45,747 nucleotides of DNA, from assembly GCA_045561735.1 (NCBI GenBank), contig JBJKXC010000014.1, forward strand, positions 1-45,747, written 5' to 3'. Each line of letters starts with the position of its first letter. Position 1 is the first letter of the stretch. Below are positions 33,712-42,182 of the stretch, one piece after another. This stretch comes from UBA3537 sp045561735 (GTDB lineage Bacteria > Bacteroidota > Bacteroidia > Flavobacteriales > Flavobacteriaceae). The position numbers and the translations under genes were made by a program. The notes beneath the pieces are model-generated. The model worked only from the letters and a program-made list of their open reading frames with translations. It made no database searches and was not told where the DNA came from.

Positions 33712-34545
33712 TTATTTTTTTTTAAACCAAGTAATTTGTCTTTTGGCGTAACGTCGCGAATTTTTTTTAATTTCTTCCACTGCAAAATCTAAGGTGCAGT
33801 TTCCCGCAAAGTGTTCAAATAATTCTTTATAACCGACAGAATTTAGAGCGTTCATACCTTTGTATTTGTAGACTGCTTCGGCCTCTTCAATTAGTCCCTT
33901 TTTGAGCATTTGATCCACTCTTTGATTGATGCGCTCATAGACAACTTCTCGAGCTCCATCCAGACCAATTGAAATAGGGGTGAAGCTTCTTTTAATTTTA
34001 TCCTTGTTTAGAAACTGACTGTAGGGTTTTCCAGTACCCTTGCATATTTCAAGAACTCTGATAATTCTGTGAGAATTTTCTAAATCTATTTTCGCATAAG
34101 TTTCAGGATCTTTGGCTTTAAGTTCTTTTTGCAAGGCCATAATACCTTCTGTTTTGAGCGATAAACTCAATTGCTCACGAATCTTTGGATCGACTTTAGG
34201 GAAGGCATCTAAGCCTTCCAAAACAGATTTTATATACAGCCCCGAGCCTCCAATTAAAATTAAAACATCATGTTTTTGGTGTAGTTTTTCAATACATTTT
34301 AAAACTTCTTTTTCGTAATGCCCCACGCTGTAGGCTTCTGTGATTGATTTGTTATGAATAAAATGATGTGGAATTAATGCCAATTCTTCATTGCTTGGAG
34401 CGGCTGTACCAATGGGAATTTCTTTGAAAAACTGGCGGGAGTCGGCAGAGATTATCTCTGTTTGAAAATGGGCCGCCAATTTTAAACTCAAGTCTGTTTT
34501 TCCAATTCCTGTAGCGCCAACAATTGAAATGATAAATTTATTCAT
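33712..34545 (-). CDS. miaA: tRNA dimethylallyltransferase MiaA, apparently C-terminally frameshifted
   Basis: MiaA adds the isopentenyl group to A37 of tRNAs reading U-starting codons. The 277-residue frame has the P-loop GATGIGKTDLS (about 9-19), SADSRQFFKEIPIGTAAPS (about 34-52), LIGGSGLYIKSVLEGL and the tRNA-binding QITWFKK end. The frame stops right after a run of nine A (plus strand T, 33715-33723). Removing one A lets it continue through KNKTVQWHDYQTPFEKIL and on to a stop at 33624-33626, giving about 306 residues, the usual family length, and I recall WFKKN...W.DYQTP-like endings in flavobacterial MiaA. So the gene is either mildly truncated, expressed by slippage, or miscalled in the run. 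See the separate entry for the extension. Confidence 0.92.
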   Translation of the reverse strand: MNKFIISIVGATGIGKTDLSLKLAAHFQTEIISADSRQFFKEIPIGTAAPSNEELALIPHHFIHNKSITEAYSVGHYEKEVLKCIEKLHQKHDVLILIGGSGLYIKSVLEGLDAFPKVDPKIREQLSLSLKTEGIMALQKELKAKDPETYAKIDLENSHRIIRVLEICKGTGKPYSQFLNKDKIKRSFTPISIGLDGAREVVYERINQRVDQMLKKGLIEEAEAVYKYKGMNALNSVGYKELFEHFAGNCTLDFAVEEIKKNSRRYAKRQITWFKKK

Positions 34546-34605
34546 AACGAAATATCATTGAACATTTTATACCAATTCAGTTTGGTTTTTGGTTTAGATA
34601 CAGAT

Positions 34606-34639
34606 CAAAAATACTAAAAACTTTAGTCCTCTATGGCAA
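34606..34639 (-). promoter_or_regulatory. Possible promoter for miaA
   Basis: On the minus strand TTG (34639-34637), a 23 bp spacer and TATTTTTG (34613-34606) match the consensus at its longest spacing. The TTG lies inside the end of the exonuclease gene. The miaA ATG is 60 bases downstream. Confidence 0.4.
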
Positions 34640-35990
34640 TGACTTTCAATCTTTTGTGACGCCTCATATAACTCTGAATAATGTGCTGGGCATCTTTATT
34701 GTGTTCTAATGGTGTAATCAGGCTTGATAAAACATCAATATTTGAAATCTGAAAATTTAAATTAAAGTAGGCAAAACCTCTTAAAACTCCTTTTTCAACC
34801 CAAACAGCACTGCGTTCATCAAGGTTTCGGCCTTTATCAATAAGAAGGAAACTTTTGGTTTTAAAGCTGTAGTATTTAATGATTTTGTTAACTTTTATAT
34901 TGTAATCTTCCACCAATTCTTCTCCAACACATGCCCCTTCACATTCTTTAATAGTATGGCCAAAACAGCTACTTTTTGTTTTATATAACCCACATAGTTT
35001 TTGGCACAAACTGTGTTTTTCAACAATTCTGCTCATAAAGTTTTTACCACTTTGAATGTTGGTAAATGTGGTAATAGGCTTTTGATTGCCTTTAATCTTT
35101 TGAATTTTCAAATTGATATAGCCATTTTTGTCTTTTAAACTAAATAAACCGTGCGTGAAAATCGTGCGTCTGAGCGCGCGATTGAACTTGGGCTTGTGGT
35201 GTTTAACCTCGGCACTTTCTTTGAGTAAAGCCAATAATTCGCTCCCTGTTTGTTCGTATGTAACCGCAGAAACCTCCAATTGAATTTTTTTAGATTTTGA
35301 ATTTTGACCTGCGAAATGCTGATTGATTCGACTCTTGATATTTTTACTTTTTCCAATATATATAATATCACCCACTTCATTGTGCATGTAATACACTCCC
35401 GTAACTGATGAAAGCGAGTTGATAATAGCAATCAATTTTGGTTCCAATTGTAGCTTAGGTTCCATTCGAATCGAGGCTTTCACTATCTCTTTGTCGATGT
35501 CCTTGTTTAGCAATAATTCAAATAATTTAGTGGTAGCCATAGCATCCCCAGAAGCGCGATGGCGGTCACTCATTGGGATTCCTAAAGCGCGCACCAACTT
35601 TCCCAAACTGTAAGAGGGAAGATCCGGAATCAGTTGTTTAGACAATTCTACAGTACATAGATTTTTTCGTTCAAATTTAAAACCTAATCGATCAAATTCC
35701 AGTGACAGAATCCTGTAATCAAATTTTGCATTGTGCGCTACTAAAACACAATCTTTGGTAATTTCAACAATGCGTTTGGCAACTTCAAAGAACTTTGGTG
35801 CGGAACGCAACATTTTATTGGAAATTCCAGTTAAATTCACGACATAAGGTTGGATGGGACGTTTGGGATTTATCAAGCTAATGAACTGATCTATAATCTG
35901 TTTTCCATTATGCTTGTAGATGGCAATTTCGGTAATGCCTTCCTCGTTGTACTTTCCGCCAGTGGTTTCTATGTCTACTATCGCGTAAAT
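34623..35990 (-). CDS. DEDD 3'-5' exonuclease fused to UvrC/Cho-type GIY-YIG nuclease, probable ATT start
   Basis: This protein is about 455 residues. The N-terminal DnaQ/epsilon-like exonuclease has all DEDDh motifs: VDIETTGG (Asp6, Glu8), AHNAKFDYRI (Asp91) and HRASGDA (His144, Asp149). A GIY-YIG domain follows (about 197-275, GVYYMHNEVGDIIYIGKSKNIKSRINQHF), and then a UvrC/Cho-like Cys-rich part (SLCQKLCGLY, CFGHTIKECEGAC). Such fusions are known in several phyla and presumably act in nucleotide excision or DNA repair. The first TTG in frame (35876) would delete the exonuclease active site. Upstream to the in-frame TGA there is no ATG, GTG or TTG; ATT at 35990, 10 nt after the yggS stop, gives MYAIVDIETTG and is my chosen start. 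Confidence 0.85.
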   Translation of the reverse strand: MYAIVDIETTGGKYNEEGITEIAIYKHNGKQIIDQFISLINPKRPIQPYVVNLTGISNKMLRSAPKFFEVAKRIVEITKDCVLVAHNAKFDYRILSLEFDRLGFKFERKNLCTVELSKQLIPDLPSYSLGKLVRALGIPMSDRHRASGDAMATTKLFELLLNKDIDKEIVKASIRMEPKLQLEPKLIAIINSLSSVTGVYYMHNEVGDIIYIGKSKNIKSRINQHFAGQNSKSKKIQLEVSAVTYEQTGSELLALLKESAEVKHHKPKFNRALRRTIFTHGLFSLKDKNGYINLKIQKIKGNQKPITTFTNIQSGKNFMSRIVEKHSLCQKLCGLYKTKSSCFGHTIKECEGACVGEELVEDYNIKVNKIIKYYSFKTKSFLLIDKGRNLDERSAVWVEKGVLRGFAYFNLNFQISNIDVLSSLITPLEHNKDAQHIIQSYMRRHKRLKVIAIED

Positions 35991-36000
35991 TATGTATGTT

Positions 36001-36660
36001 TTATGTATAGTGTCTCTTTCCGAATATCAGACTACCAACACGAATCATGCTGCTGCCACATTCAATCGCAAGCGAGTAATCTCCACTCATTCCCATGGAA
36101 ATAATATCCATGTCTTTTTGTAATTCTTTCAATCTTTCAAATGTTGATTTTAGATTTTTGAATTCTTTTGATATCTTGATCTTATCTTCGGTATAACTTG
36201 CCATTCCCATCACCCCGGAAATTTTAATATATTTCAAAGTTTTAAAATCATCACTTTTGAGTAAATTTACAGCTTCCTTTGAAGACATTCCAAATTTAGT
36301 ACTTTCACTTGCTATCTTAATCTGTATCAAGCAGTCAATAACACGTTCGTTTTTTTGCGCTTGTTTGTTGATTTCTTTTAGTAATTTTAGACTATCAACC
36401 CCGTGAATCAAATGTACAAATGAAGCCATGTATTTGACTTTGTTGCGTTGTAAATTGCCAATCATATGCCATTGAATGTCTTTTGGCATTTCATGAAATT
36501 TATCCACCATTTCTTGAACTTTGTTTTCACCAAAAACTCTTTGACCAGCTTTATATGCTTCCATCAAATCGGCTACAGGCTTGGTTTTGGAAACAGCTAC
36601 CAATGTGACTCCAGTCGGCAATAAGTTTTTTAATTTTTGAAGTCTGTCGGCTAGGGTCAT
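36001..36660 (-). CDS. YggS-family pyridoxal phosphate homeostasis protein
   Basis: This is a 219-residue PLP-binding TIM-barrel protein. VTLVAVSKTKPVADLMEAY holds the PLP lysine (about Lys27); FGENKVQEM, WHMIGNLQRNKVKYM, IHGVDSLKLLKEIN and SMGMSGDYSLAIECGSSMIRVGSLIFG are diagnostic. YggS proteins buffer PLP and have no known catalytic activity. I chose the ATG at 36660 (MTLADRL), because the distance to the PLP motif matches homologues; the ATG at 36672 would add MNFE and overlap the DUF1015 gene by 11 nt. It lies in a minus-strand operon before the exonuclease. Confidence 0.93.
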   Translation of the reverse strand: MTLADRLQKLKNLLPTGVTLVAVSKTKPVADLMEAYKAGQRVFGENKVQEMVDKFHEMPKDIQWHMIGNLQRNKVKYMASFVHLIHGVDSLKLLKEINKQAQKNERVIDCLIQIKIASESTKFGMSSKEAVNLLKSDDFKTLKYIKISGVMGMASYTEDKIKISKEFKNLKSTFERLKELQKDMDIISMGMSGDYSLAIECGSSMIRVGSLIFGKRHYT

Positions 36661-36661
36661 T

Positions 36662-37870
36662 TCAAAGTTCATAAATGGTTAATCCACTTCTTAATTTTGG
36701 ATAAATATAGGTACTCTTTGGCGGCATTGCCATTGCGGTATCAGCTACTGCCCTAAGCTGGTTCACAGTAACAGGTTTCAATCCAAAACCAACAGCATAA
36801 TTTTGTCTGTCAATTTCATTTTTTATCCACTTCATATTGTCATTTTTTGAAACGTAGTGAAGCCGTTTATCTGTTCTTGTATTTTTAATTCCCAAAATTG
36901 GCTTAAGAATTTCTTCTTGCAAAATATAGACGTCTAGTGCTTTTAGCGGTGAGGTTACATTGATGAAATTCTCTTGTAAAGATACTGAATAAAATTGGCC
37001 CTCAAGATACATGCAAAAACCGTTGTTTTTTTGGTATAAATCATATGATTTACAGGGTACAACATAAAACTTCAATTTTAATCGATTTAAAAATATTTTC
37101 ACTGAAAGACCATTCAAATTTGTCACCATTCTATTGTACTGCTCTACAAGCAATTCACTTTCAGGAATCAGAAAAGCCATAAAACCTGCTGTTTGTGTTT
37201 TATTCTCTTCATCAGAGAGCAACAATGAAGAAGCAGTTCTGTGGTGCCCGTCTGCAATGTACAAGTTTTGAACGCTTTCAAATGCTTTGGTTATTTTTTT
37301 TATTTGAAAATCTTCCACTATATACCATAGCTTTACAATTTCATTATCAGAAATTGAGATTACGGATGTAGGTGCTTGTTTTTTGGTATCTTTAATAAAA
37401 TCTGAAATCGCCTTTTTATTTCTATAGATTAATAAAACAGCGTCAGCGTTGAAACGTGTTTTTTTTAAGTATTTTTTAAATACCAACTCCCTTGAATTTA
37501 AGGTTTTTTCATGTTTCTTAATGCGTCCTATCTTGTAATCGTTAAGGTTGACTTTAGCAACTATTCCATTGTAAGTTTTACTATTTACGTTAAGTTCTTG
37601 AATGTAAAAACCAGGTTTTTGATCTTTTATTAAAAGACCCTTGGACTTAAATCGGCGGTAATTTTTTTTAACGTTTTCAAATCGTTTTGAATTGGATAAT
37701 TTTTTTCTTGGGTATATATTATCTTTAATGATCTGTAAGAAAGAATGTGGATTGGTTTTTAAAATATCTTTAATCTCTTCTTTATCGTAAAGTTCAAAAG
37801 ATTTACTGCTAAAATTATTAGAAATACTGTCATTTGGCCGTACAGCACAAAATGGATTAATGAGCGTCAT
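36662..37870 (-). CDS. DUF1015 family protein
   Basis: This is a 402-residue cytoplasmic protein. INPFCAVRPN at the start and YIADGHHRTASSLLL (about 205-219) are the hallmarks of DUF1015, a family annotated from its HHRT motif; its biochemical role is not established. FYIQELNVNSKTYNGIVAKVNLNDY and NPHSFLQIIKDNIYPR also match. The final segment PKLRSGLTIYEL is typical. In other Flavobacteriaceae I recall it in the order oxidoreductase, 3-hydroxyacyl-CoA dehydrogenase, DUF1015, YggS, exonuclease. Here the dehydrogenase is reduced to a scrap 19 bases upstream. The gene itself looks intact. Confidence 0.87.
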   Translation of the reverse strand: MTLINPFCAVRPNDSISNNFSSKSFELYDKEEIKDILKTNPHSFLQIIKDNIYPRKKLSNSKRFENVKKNYRRFKSKGLLIKDQKPGFYIQELNVNSKTYNGIVAKVNLNDYKIGRIKKHEKTLNSRELVFKKYLKKTRFNADAVLLIYRNKKAISDFIKDTKKQAPTSVISISDNEIVKLWYIVEDFQIKKITKAFESVQNLYIADGHHRTASSLLLSDEENKTQTAGFMAFLIPESELLVEQYNRMVTNLNGLSVKIFLNRLKLKFYVVPCKSYDLYQKNNGFCMYLEGQFYSVSLQENFINVTSPLKALDVYILQEEILKPILGIKNTRTDKRLHYVSKNDNMKWIKNEIDRQNYAVGFGLKPVTVNQLRAVADTAMAMPPKSTYIYPKLRSGLTIYEL

Positions 37871-37889
37871 AGTTTGTAGGTTTTGAGCG

Positions 37890-37961
37890 TTAAATTTTTA
37901 TTTTTCTGAGAGCAATTCTATTACCCAAAGTTCCCGCTCCAATCACTGTCATATTTTTCAT
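37890..37961 (-). pseudogene. Remnant of 3-hydroxyacyl-CoA dehydrogenase (N-terminal 18 codons)
   Basis: On the minus strand an ATG at 37961 opens a 23-codon frame reading MKNMTVIGAGTLGNRIALR followed by KIKI and TAA. The VIGAGTLGNRIA part is a Rossmann NAD-binding start of the 3-hydroxybutyryl-CoA dehydrogenase type (MKNIAVIGAGTMGNGIA in relatives, from memory). A full enzyme has about 290 residues, so more than 90 percent is gone. It lies 10 bases after the oxidoreductase stop and 19 before DUF1015, the position where I recall the intact gene in related genomes. It is almost certainly a deletion scar, not a functional peptide. Confidence 0.7.
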
Positions 37962-37971
37962 TAGTTGAACT

Positions 37972-38931
37972 TTAGAAGCAATTAATAATTTGATGCGCAA
38001 CTTTTAGCGCATTGGTTCCATCTCGGAGTGTGACAATAGGCCTGGTATTATTTTCTATCGCCTCTGCAAAAGTTTCGAGTTCATCCAAAATAGCGTTGTT
38101 TGCAGCGATTTTAGGATTTTCAAAATAAATTTGTTTTTTGACCCCTTCAGCATTTTGTAAAATCATATCGAAATCACCCGGAAATTTAGAGGCGTCTTTC
38201 ATTTTGACTACTTCTGTTTTTTTCTCAAGAAAATCAACACTGATGTAAGCATCTTTTTGAAAAAAACGACTCTTACGCATGTTTTTTAAAGAAATTCGAC
38301 TGGCTGTTAAATTAGCGACACAACCATTTTCGAATTCAATTCGGGCATTGGCAATGTCTGGCGTTTCGCTGATTACGGAGACCCCACTGGCTTGTACAGA
38401 AAGAACAGGCGATTTTACCACACTAAGAATGATGTCTATGTCGTGAATCATTAAATCTAACACAACTGGAACATCAGTACCTCTCGGGTTGAATTCTGCA
38501 AGTCGGTGCGTTTCGATAAACATAGGGTGCTTAATTTCAGATTTAATAGCCCTAAAGGCAGGGTTAAAACGCTCTACGTGCCCTACTTGTCCTCGTAAAT
38601 TATTTTCTGAAACCAATAGACGAATGTGCTCGGCTTCTTCAACAGTACTGGTAATGGGTTTTTCAATAAAAATATGTTTTCCTTTTGTGATGGCTTTGAT
38701 GGCGCAATTGTAATGCGACAATGTAGGGGTCACAATATCAATCACATCCACGGCATCAATAAGGGCGTCTAATTGCTCAAAATAGGTGTATTTGAATTCT
38801 TTGGCCACGTTTTGACCAATCGCGATATCAGGATCATAGAATCCAATAAGCTCATATTTTTTAGATTGATGAAGTAATTTTAAATGAATTTTGCCAAGGT
38901 GACCCGCACCCAATACGCCTACTTTTAGCAT
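37972..38931 (-). CDS. Gfo/Idh/MocA family oxidoreductase
   Basis: This is a 319-residue NAD(P)-dependent oxidoreductase. The Rossmann start KVGVLGAGHLGKIHLKLL (about 3-20) is followed by DVIDIVTPTLSHYNCAI and the family's EKP motif in IFIEKPITSTVEEAE (about 91-105), where the Lys contributes to catalysis. The C-terminal alpha/beta domain has GHVERFNPAFRAI and MIHDIDIILSV. The substrate, probably a sugar or cyclitol derivative, cannot be read from sequence. It leads the minus-strand operon and has a good promoter directly upstream. Confidence 0.9.
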   Translation of the reverse strand: MLKVGVLGAGHLGKIHLKLLHQSKKYELIGFYDPDIAIGQNVAKEFKYTYFEQLDALIDAVDVIDIVTPTLSHYNCAIKAITKGKHIFIEKPITSTVEEAEHIRLLVSENNLRGQVGHVERFNPAFRAIKSEIKHPMFIETHRLAEFNPRGTDVPVVLDLMIHDIDIILSVVKSPVLSVQASGVSVISETPDIANARIEFENGCVANLTASRISLKNMRKSRFFQKDAYISVDFLEKKTEVVKMKDASKFPGDFDMILQNAEGVKKQIYFENPKIAANNAILDELETFAEAIENNTRPIVTLRDGTNALKVAHQIINCF

Positions 38932-38947
38932 CTTATTAATTTTTGTA

Positions 38948-38975
38948 CAAAATTAAATATTTTAATGGTATTCAA
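38948..38975 (-). promoter_or_regulatory. Flavobacterial promoter for the oxidoreductase operon
   Basis: On the minus strand TTG (38975-38973), a 17 bp spacer and TAATTTTG (38955-38948) match the consensus; the ATG is 16 bases downstream. Confidence 0.6.
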
Positions 38976-39049
38976 AATAAATATGAATCAAAACCTTAGG
39001 TTTTTAAAATTCTTTCCCCATTTTAATTTTAATCTCAACATTGTTTAGT

Positions 39050-39057
39050 TAATTTTG
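39050..39057 (+). promoter_or_regulatory. Probable -7 box for pcm
   Basis: TAATTTTG matches TAnnTTTG, 19 bases before the TTG start of pcm. No TTG element is found at 17-23 bp. Confidence 0.42.
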
Positions 39058-39076
39058 AAAATGAAATTAAACAGAT

Positions 39077-39718
39077 TTGATAGATTCATTTAAACACAAG
39101 GGCCTGAGGCAGAAACTCGTTGACACTCTTATTTCAAAGGGCATCAAAAATGAAGCAGTTTTAGAAGCCATTCGGACAATTCCCAGACATTGGTTTATGG
39201 ATTCTAGTTTTCTGGACCATGCTTATCAAGATAAAGCGTTTCCTATTGCTGCCAACCAAACCATTTCTCAGCCTTATACGGTGGCCTATCAAACAGAACT
39301 TTTAGAAGTTGAGCCCAATCACAAAGTTTTAGAAATTGGAACTGGTAGTGGATACCAAACGGCAGTTTTATGCCTTTTGGAAGCGGAAGTTTACAGCATT
39401 GAACGTCAGTTAGAATTGTTTAAAAAAACGAGTTTATTTTTACCAAAAATTGGCCATGTGGCAAAGCGTCTTATTTTTGGTGATGGTTATAAAGGTTTAA
39501 AAGAAGAGGCACCTTTTGATCGAATTTTGGTCACAGCAGGGGCTCCTTTTGTACCCAAACCCTTGTTAGCCCAACTCAAAGTTGGGGGGCGTCTGGTAAT
39601 CCCTGTTGGAGAGGAAGAGCAAGTGATGACACTTTACATTCGGAGTGGTCAAAAGAACTTTGAAAAACATGAATTTGGGAATTTCAAATTTGTTCCAATG
39701 CTTGAAGATAAATCTTAA
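39077..39718 (+). CDS. pcm: Protein-L-isoaspartate O-methyltransferase
   Basis: Pcm uses SAM to methylate isoaspartyl residues and start their repair in aged proteins. The 213-residue protein has KHKGLRQKLVDTL, IPRHWFMDSSFLDHAYQDKAFPIAANQTISQPYTVA (the substrate loop, about 36-71), the SAM loop VLEIGTGSGYQTAVL and GDGYKGLKEEAPFDRILVTAGAP. The start is a TTG at 39077: an in-frame TAA lies three codons upstream, and the ATG at 39061 is in another frame that ends after ten codons. Its stop overlaps that of the convergent DUF5686 gene by four bases. Confidence 0.95.
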   Translation: MIDSFKHKGLRQKLVDTLISKGIKNEAVLEAIRTIPRHWFMDSSFLDHAYQDKAFPIAANQTISQPYTVAYQTELLEVEPNHKVLEIGTGSGYQTAVLCLLEAEVYSIERQLELFKKTSLFLPKIGHVAKRLIFGDGYKGLKEEAPFDRILVTAGAPFVPKPLLAQLKVGGRLVIPVGEEEQVMTLYIRSGQKNFEKHEFGNFKFVPMLEDKS

Positions 39719-42174
39719 AAACTCAATCCAAACATCAAGGCTTCATCGCTTTTTCCTATTGCGAAAGAATGTACATAATCTACTCTTAGAAAGCGGTATT
39801 TTTTCCATCCTAAATTGGCGATGCCAACATTCATTTCAGTGTAGGGGTGAGCAGCATTTCTGGAAATTCCATGCATGCCAATTACTAAATTATAATTTAG
39901 TTTGTTGATTAAAGGAATTTTACCCAATACGTAACCTTTAAAATTGTGTTCTGCATGGTATTCCAAGTAATCACTAGCTGTACTGTAGTCGTAATAGTGT
40001 AAATTTTTAAAGCTATTTAGAAAATTTCCTCTGGTATTGATATGGGTTAGATTGCCATTAAAGTGTTTAAAATCAATAAAAGAGAGGCTGTTATTTTTAA
40101 AAAAAGTGCCACCCATTAAATTGTAATCAAAAACTCCTATCGATTTTAAATTGACCTCTTGTATAAGTTGTGCAGTCAAATGGTCAAAATTATAATCAGA
40201 AATACTGGCATTAAAGCCTTTGGTATAATTTAAAAATAGTTTTGGATAATCCGAGTTGCTGATATTTATTTTTAAATCGGGGTAGCTCATGAATTTTTCT
40301 CCAAATCGAATTCCAACGCCCAAGTTAAATTTTAACAAATTGTGATTTGAAAATGCAGCAGTTCCAAATCCATCTGCATTCAAGGGGTTGTTACTGCTGT
40401 AATTCACATCCGCTTTTGGAAATACCACATAATCTGTTGTATTGAAAAGTGCTTTGCGTTTTTCGTAAGACAAACTCGAACTAAAACTAACCCCATTAAA
40501 AAGTGCCATACTATAATTGACTTTCGCGAAGGTTCTGTCGTATAGTTTCATAAAATTCTTTTCAAAAAATAAAGAACTTATTTGATTTAAATTTTTCGAA
40601 ATAGGTTCTTCACTATTGAATTGTTCTGTTTTGGCACCAGCACTTGCACTAAGCTCTGCATTGTTAATGGCGTTAAATTTATAAGTCCCATTGACTCCAG
40701 CGCGGAAGCGCTCCGTTTCAAAGCTATAATTTAAGAGGCCGTCAAAGGCAATAAAATTTTTATAGTCGTTATACCGCTTGGTGAAATTAAGACCTAAAGA
40801 AAGGTTATATCCTTGCACAGTATTAAAAGAGAGGCCATTTACTGGCCCTGAAATGCCAAAACTTTTTTTGTTGTATGAATCCTTAAAAGTATAGCCACTG
40901 AGAAGCTTTCCGATTTTAAATTTATTATTCACCTGATCTACAGAATCCAAATAGATTTTAGACGTCCTTATGGTTTCTATACTGTCCCTTTTTTTGTAAT
41001 CTTCTAATTCATCATTAGTTAAAGGTACAGGTCTTGTACTGTCCCAATAAGAAGTTTTCTTTTTATTGGCATCTTTTTCAAAGGCAAGAATTTCGTTCTT
41101 ATTTTGGTCTGTGCTAAGCTTTGGTTTAAGATCATAATTTGTATAATTGGCTACAAAACTTCCATTCCCCTTAAAACCGAACAAGCTATAGCCAAAATCA
41201 ATGGTTTGGGAACGAACTAGCCAATGCTTTGCGGTTATGTCAAAACTTAAATTTTGGCGAATTCTAATGCTTTCAGCTGGTAAAATTTGAACCTGAGTGC
41301 CTCGAATTTTAATGTCGATGCCGTATAGGGCCCAACTGTCTTCAACGATATAGATGTATCCAGAAAAAACGCGATCATTTTCGCGCTTCGGCAGGATGTT
41401 GATCTTGTGAATTAAATGGCCTTCGCCGTCATAAAATTCACCTTCTAATTTGTAGTTGTAATAATTAAAAGCAAAATCGGCAATTGGTGAAATGATCTCA
41501 TTGTTGATGTTAACGGTATTGTTGTATAAATTATAATCAACATCCATAGCAGAATTAAAACTGATGCCATTGGAATCCCCACTCACTTTGGAGGCTGTTA
41601 CGGTTTCAAAAAGTTTAGGCTTGATATATTTAATTTTAGAAAGCGTTTCGGATAAATAGATATAGCCAGTTCGTGTGGAATCTAAAGCACCTCCAAAGTC
41701 TCCAATTTCTTGGCCCATAAATTTTTCTGGCGCATTTTCAATTCGTATAAAACCTTTGGAATAAAAATCGGCAGTGTAAGCATTCAATCTTTCTAAATAT
41801 AATGCGCGTTTTGAAATGGCTTTTCTTATAATGCGGTTGGCCGGATTTTCTTTTGCATCGATGACTACTTCTTTTAAATTGATATTTTCATCTTCAAGAA
41901 CAACATCCAGACGGTATGGAAATTTATCAACTTTTATATTTTGTATTTCGGTTTTAAAGCCCAAAAATTGAAAGACAATCGCATAGTCACCTGGTTTTGA
42001 AATATTGATTTCATACTGGCCCTCTGCATTTGAGGTAGTTCCAGTGTAGCTGTTTTGAATGTAAATATTGACATAGGGCAGTGCTTCACCACTGCGGTCT
42101 TTTACGGTACCGCTAATTTGGCTTTGAGCAATACCTACAAGCATCAGGGTAAAAACAATTATAATTCTTTTCAT
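39715..42174 (-). CDS. DUF5686 outer-membrane protein with carboxypeptidase-like domain
   Basis: This is an 819-residue exported protein. A signal peptide (about 1-18, VGIAQSQ) is followed by a CarboxypepD_reg-like beta-sandwich (about 19-105: ISGTVKDRSGEALPYVNIYI, TTSNAEGQYEI, FQFLGFKT). Then comes the DUF5686 region, starting at NPANRIIRKAISKRALYLERLNAYTADFYSKG. The rest is rich in alternating aromatic strands and ends in LMFGLSF with a terminal Phe, so a C-terminal outer-membrane beta barrel is likely. It lacks a TonB plug domain. Function is unknown. smpB lies 8 nt upstream on the same strand, so the two are probably cotranscribed. Confidence 0.88.
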   Translation of the reverse strand: MKRIIIVFTLMLVGIAQSQISGTVKDRSGEALPYVNIYIQNSYTGTTSNAEGQYEINISKPGDYAIVFQFLGFKTEIQNIKVDKFPYRLDVVLEDENINLKEVVIDAKENPANRIIRKAISKRALYLERLNAYTADFYSKGFIRIENAPEKFMGQEIGDFGGALDSTRTGYIYLSETLSKIKYIKPKLFETVTASKVSGDSNGISFNSAMDVDYNLYNNTVNINNEIISPIADFAFNYYNYKLEGEFYDGEGHLIHKINILPKRENDRVFSGYIYIVEDSWALYGIDIKIRGTQVQILPAESIRIRQNLSFDITAKHWLVRSQTIDFGYSLFGFKGNGSFVANYTNYDLKPKLSTDQNKNEILAFEKDANKKKTSYWDSTRPVPLTNDELEDYKKRDSIETIRTSKIYLDSVDQVNNKFKIGKLLSGYTFKDSYNKKSFGISGPVNGLSFNTVQGYNLSLGLNFTKRYNDYKNFIAFDGLLNYSFETERFRAGVNGTYKFNAINNAELSASAGAKTEQFNSEEPISKNLNQISSLFFEKNFMKLYDRTFAKVNYSMALFNGVSFSSSLSYEKRKALFNTTDYVVFPKADVNYSSNNPLNADGFGTAAFSNHNLLKFNLGVGIRFGEKFMSYPDLKINISNSDYPKLFLNYTKGFNASISDYNFDHLTAQLIQEVNLKSIGVFDYNLMGGTFFKNNSLSFIDFKHFNGNLTHINTRGNFLNSFKNLHYYDYSTASDYLEYHAEHNFKGYVLGKIPLINKLNYNLVIGMHGISRNAAHPYTEMNVGIANLGWKKYRFLRVDYVHSFAIGKSDEALMFGLSF

Positions 42175-42182
42175 CTTATTTG

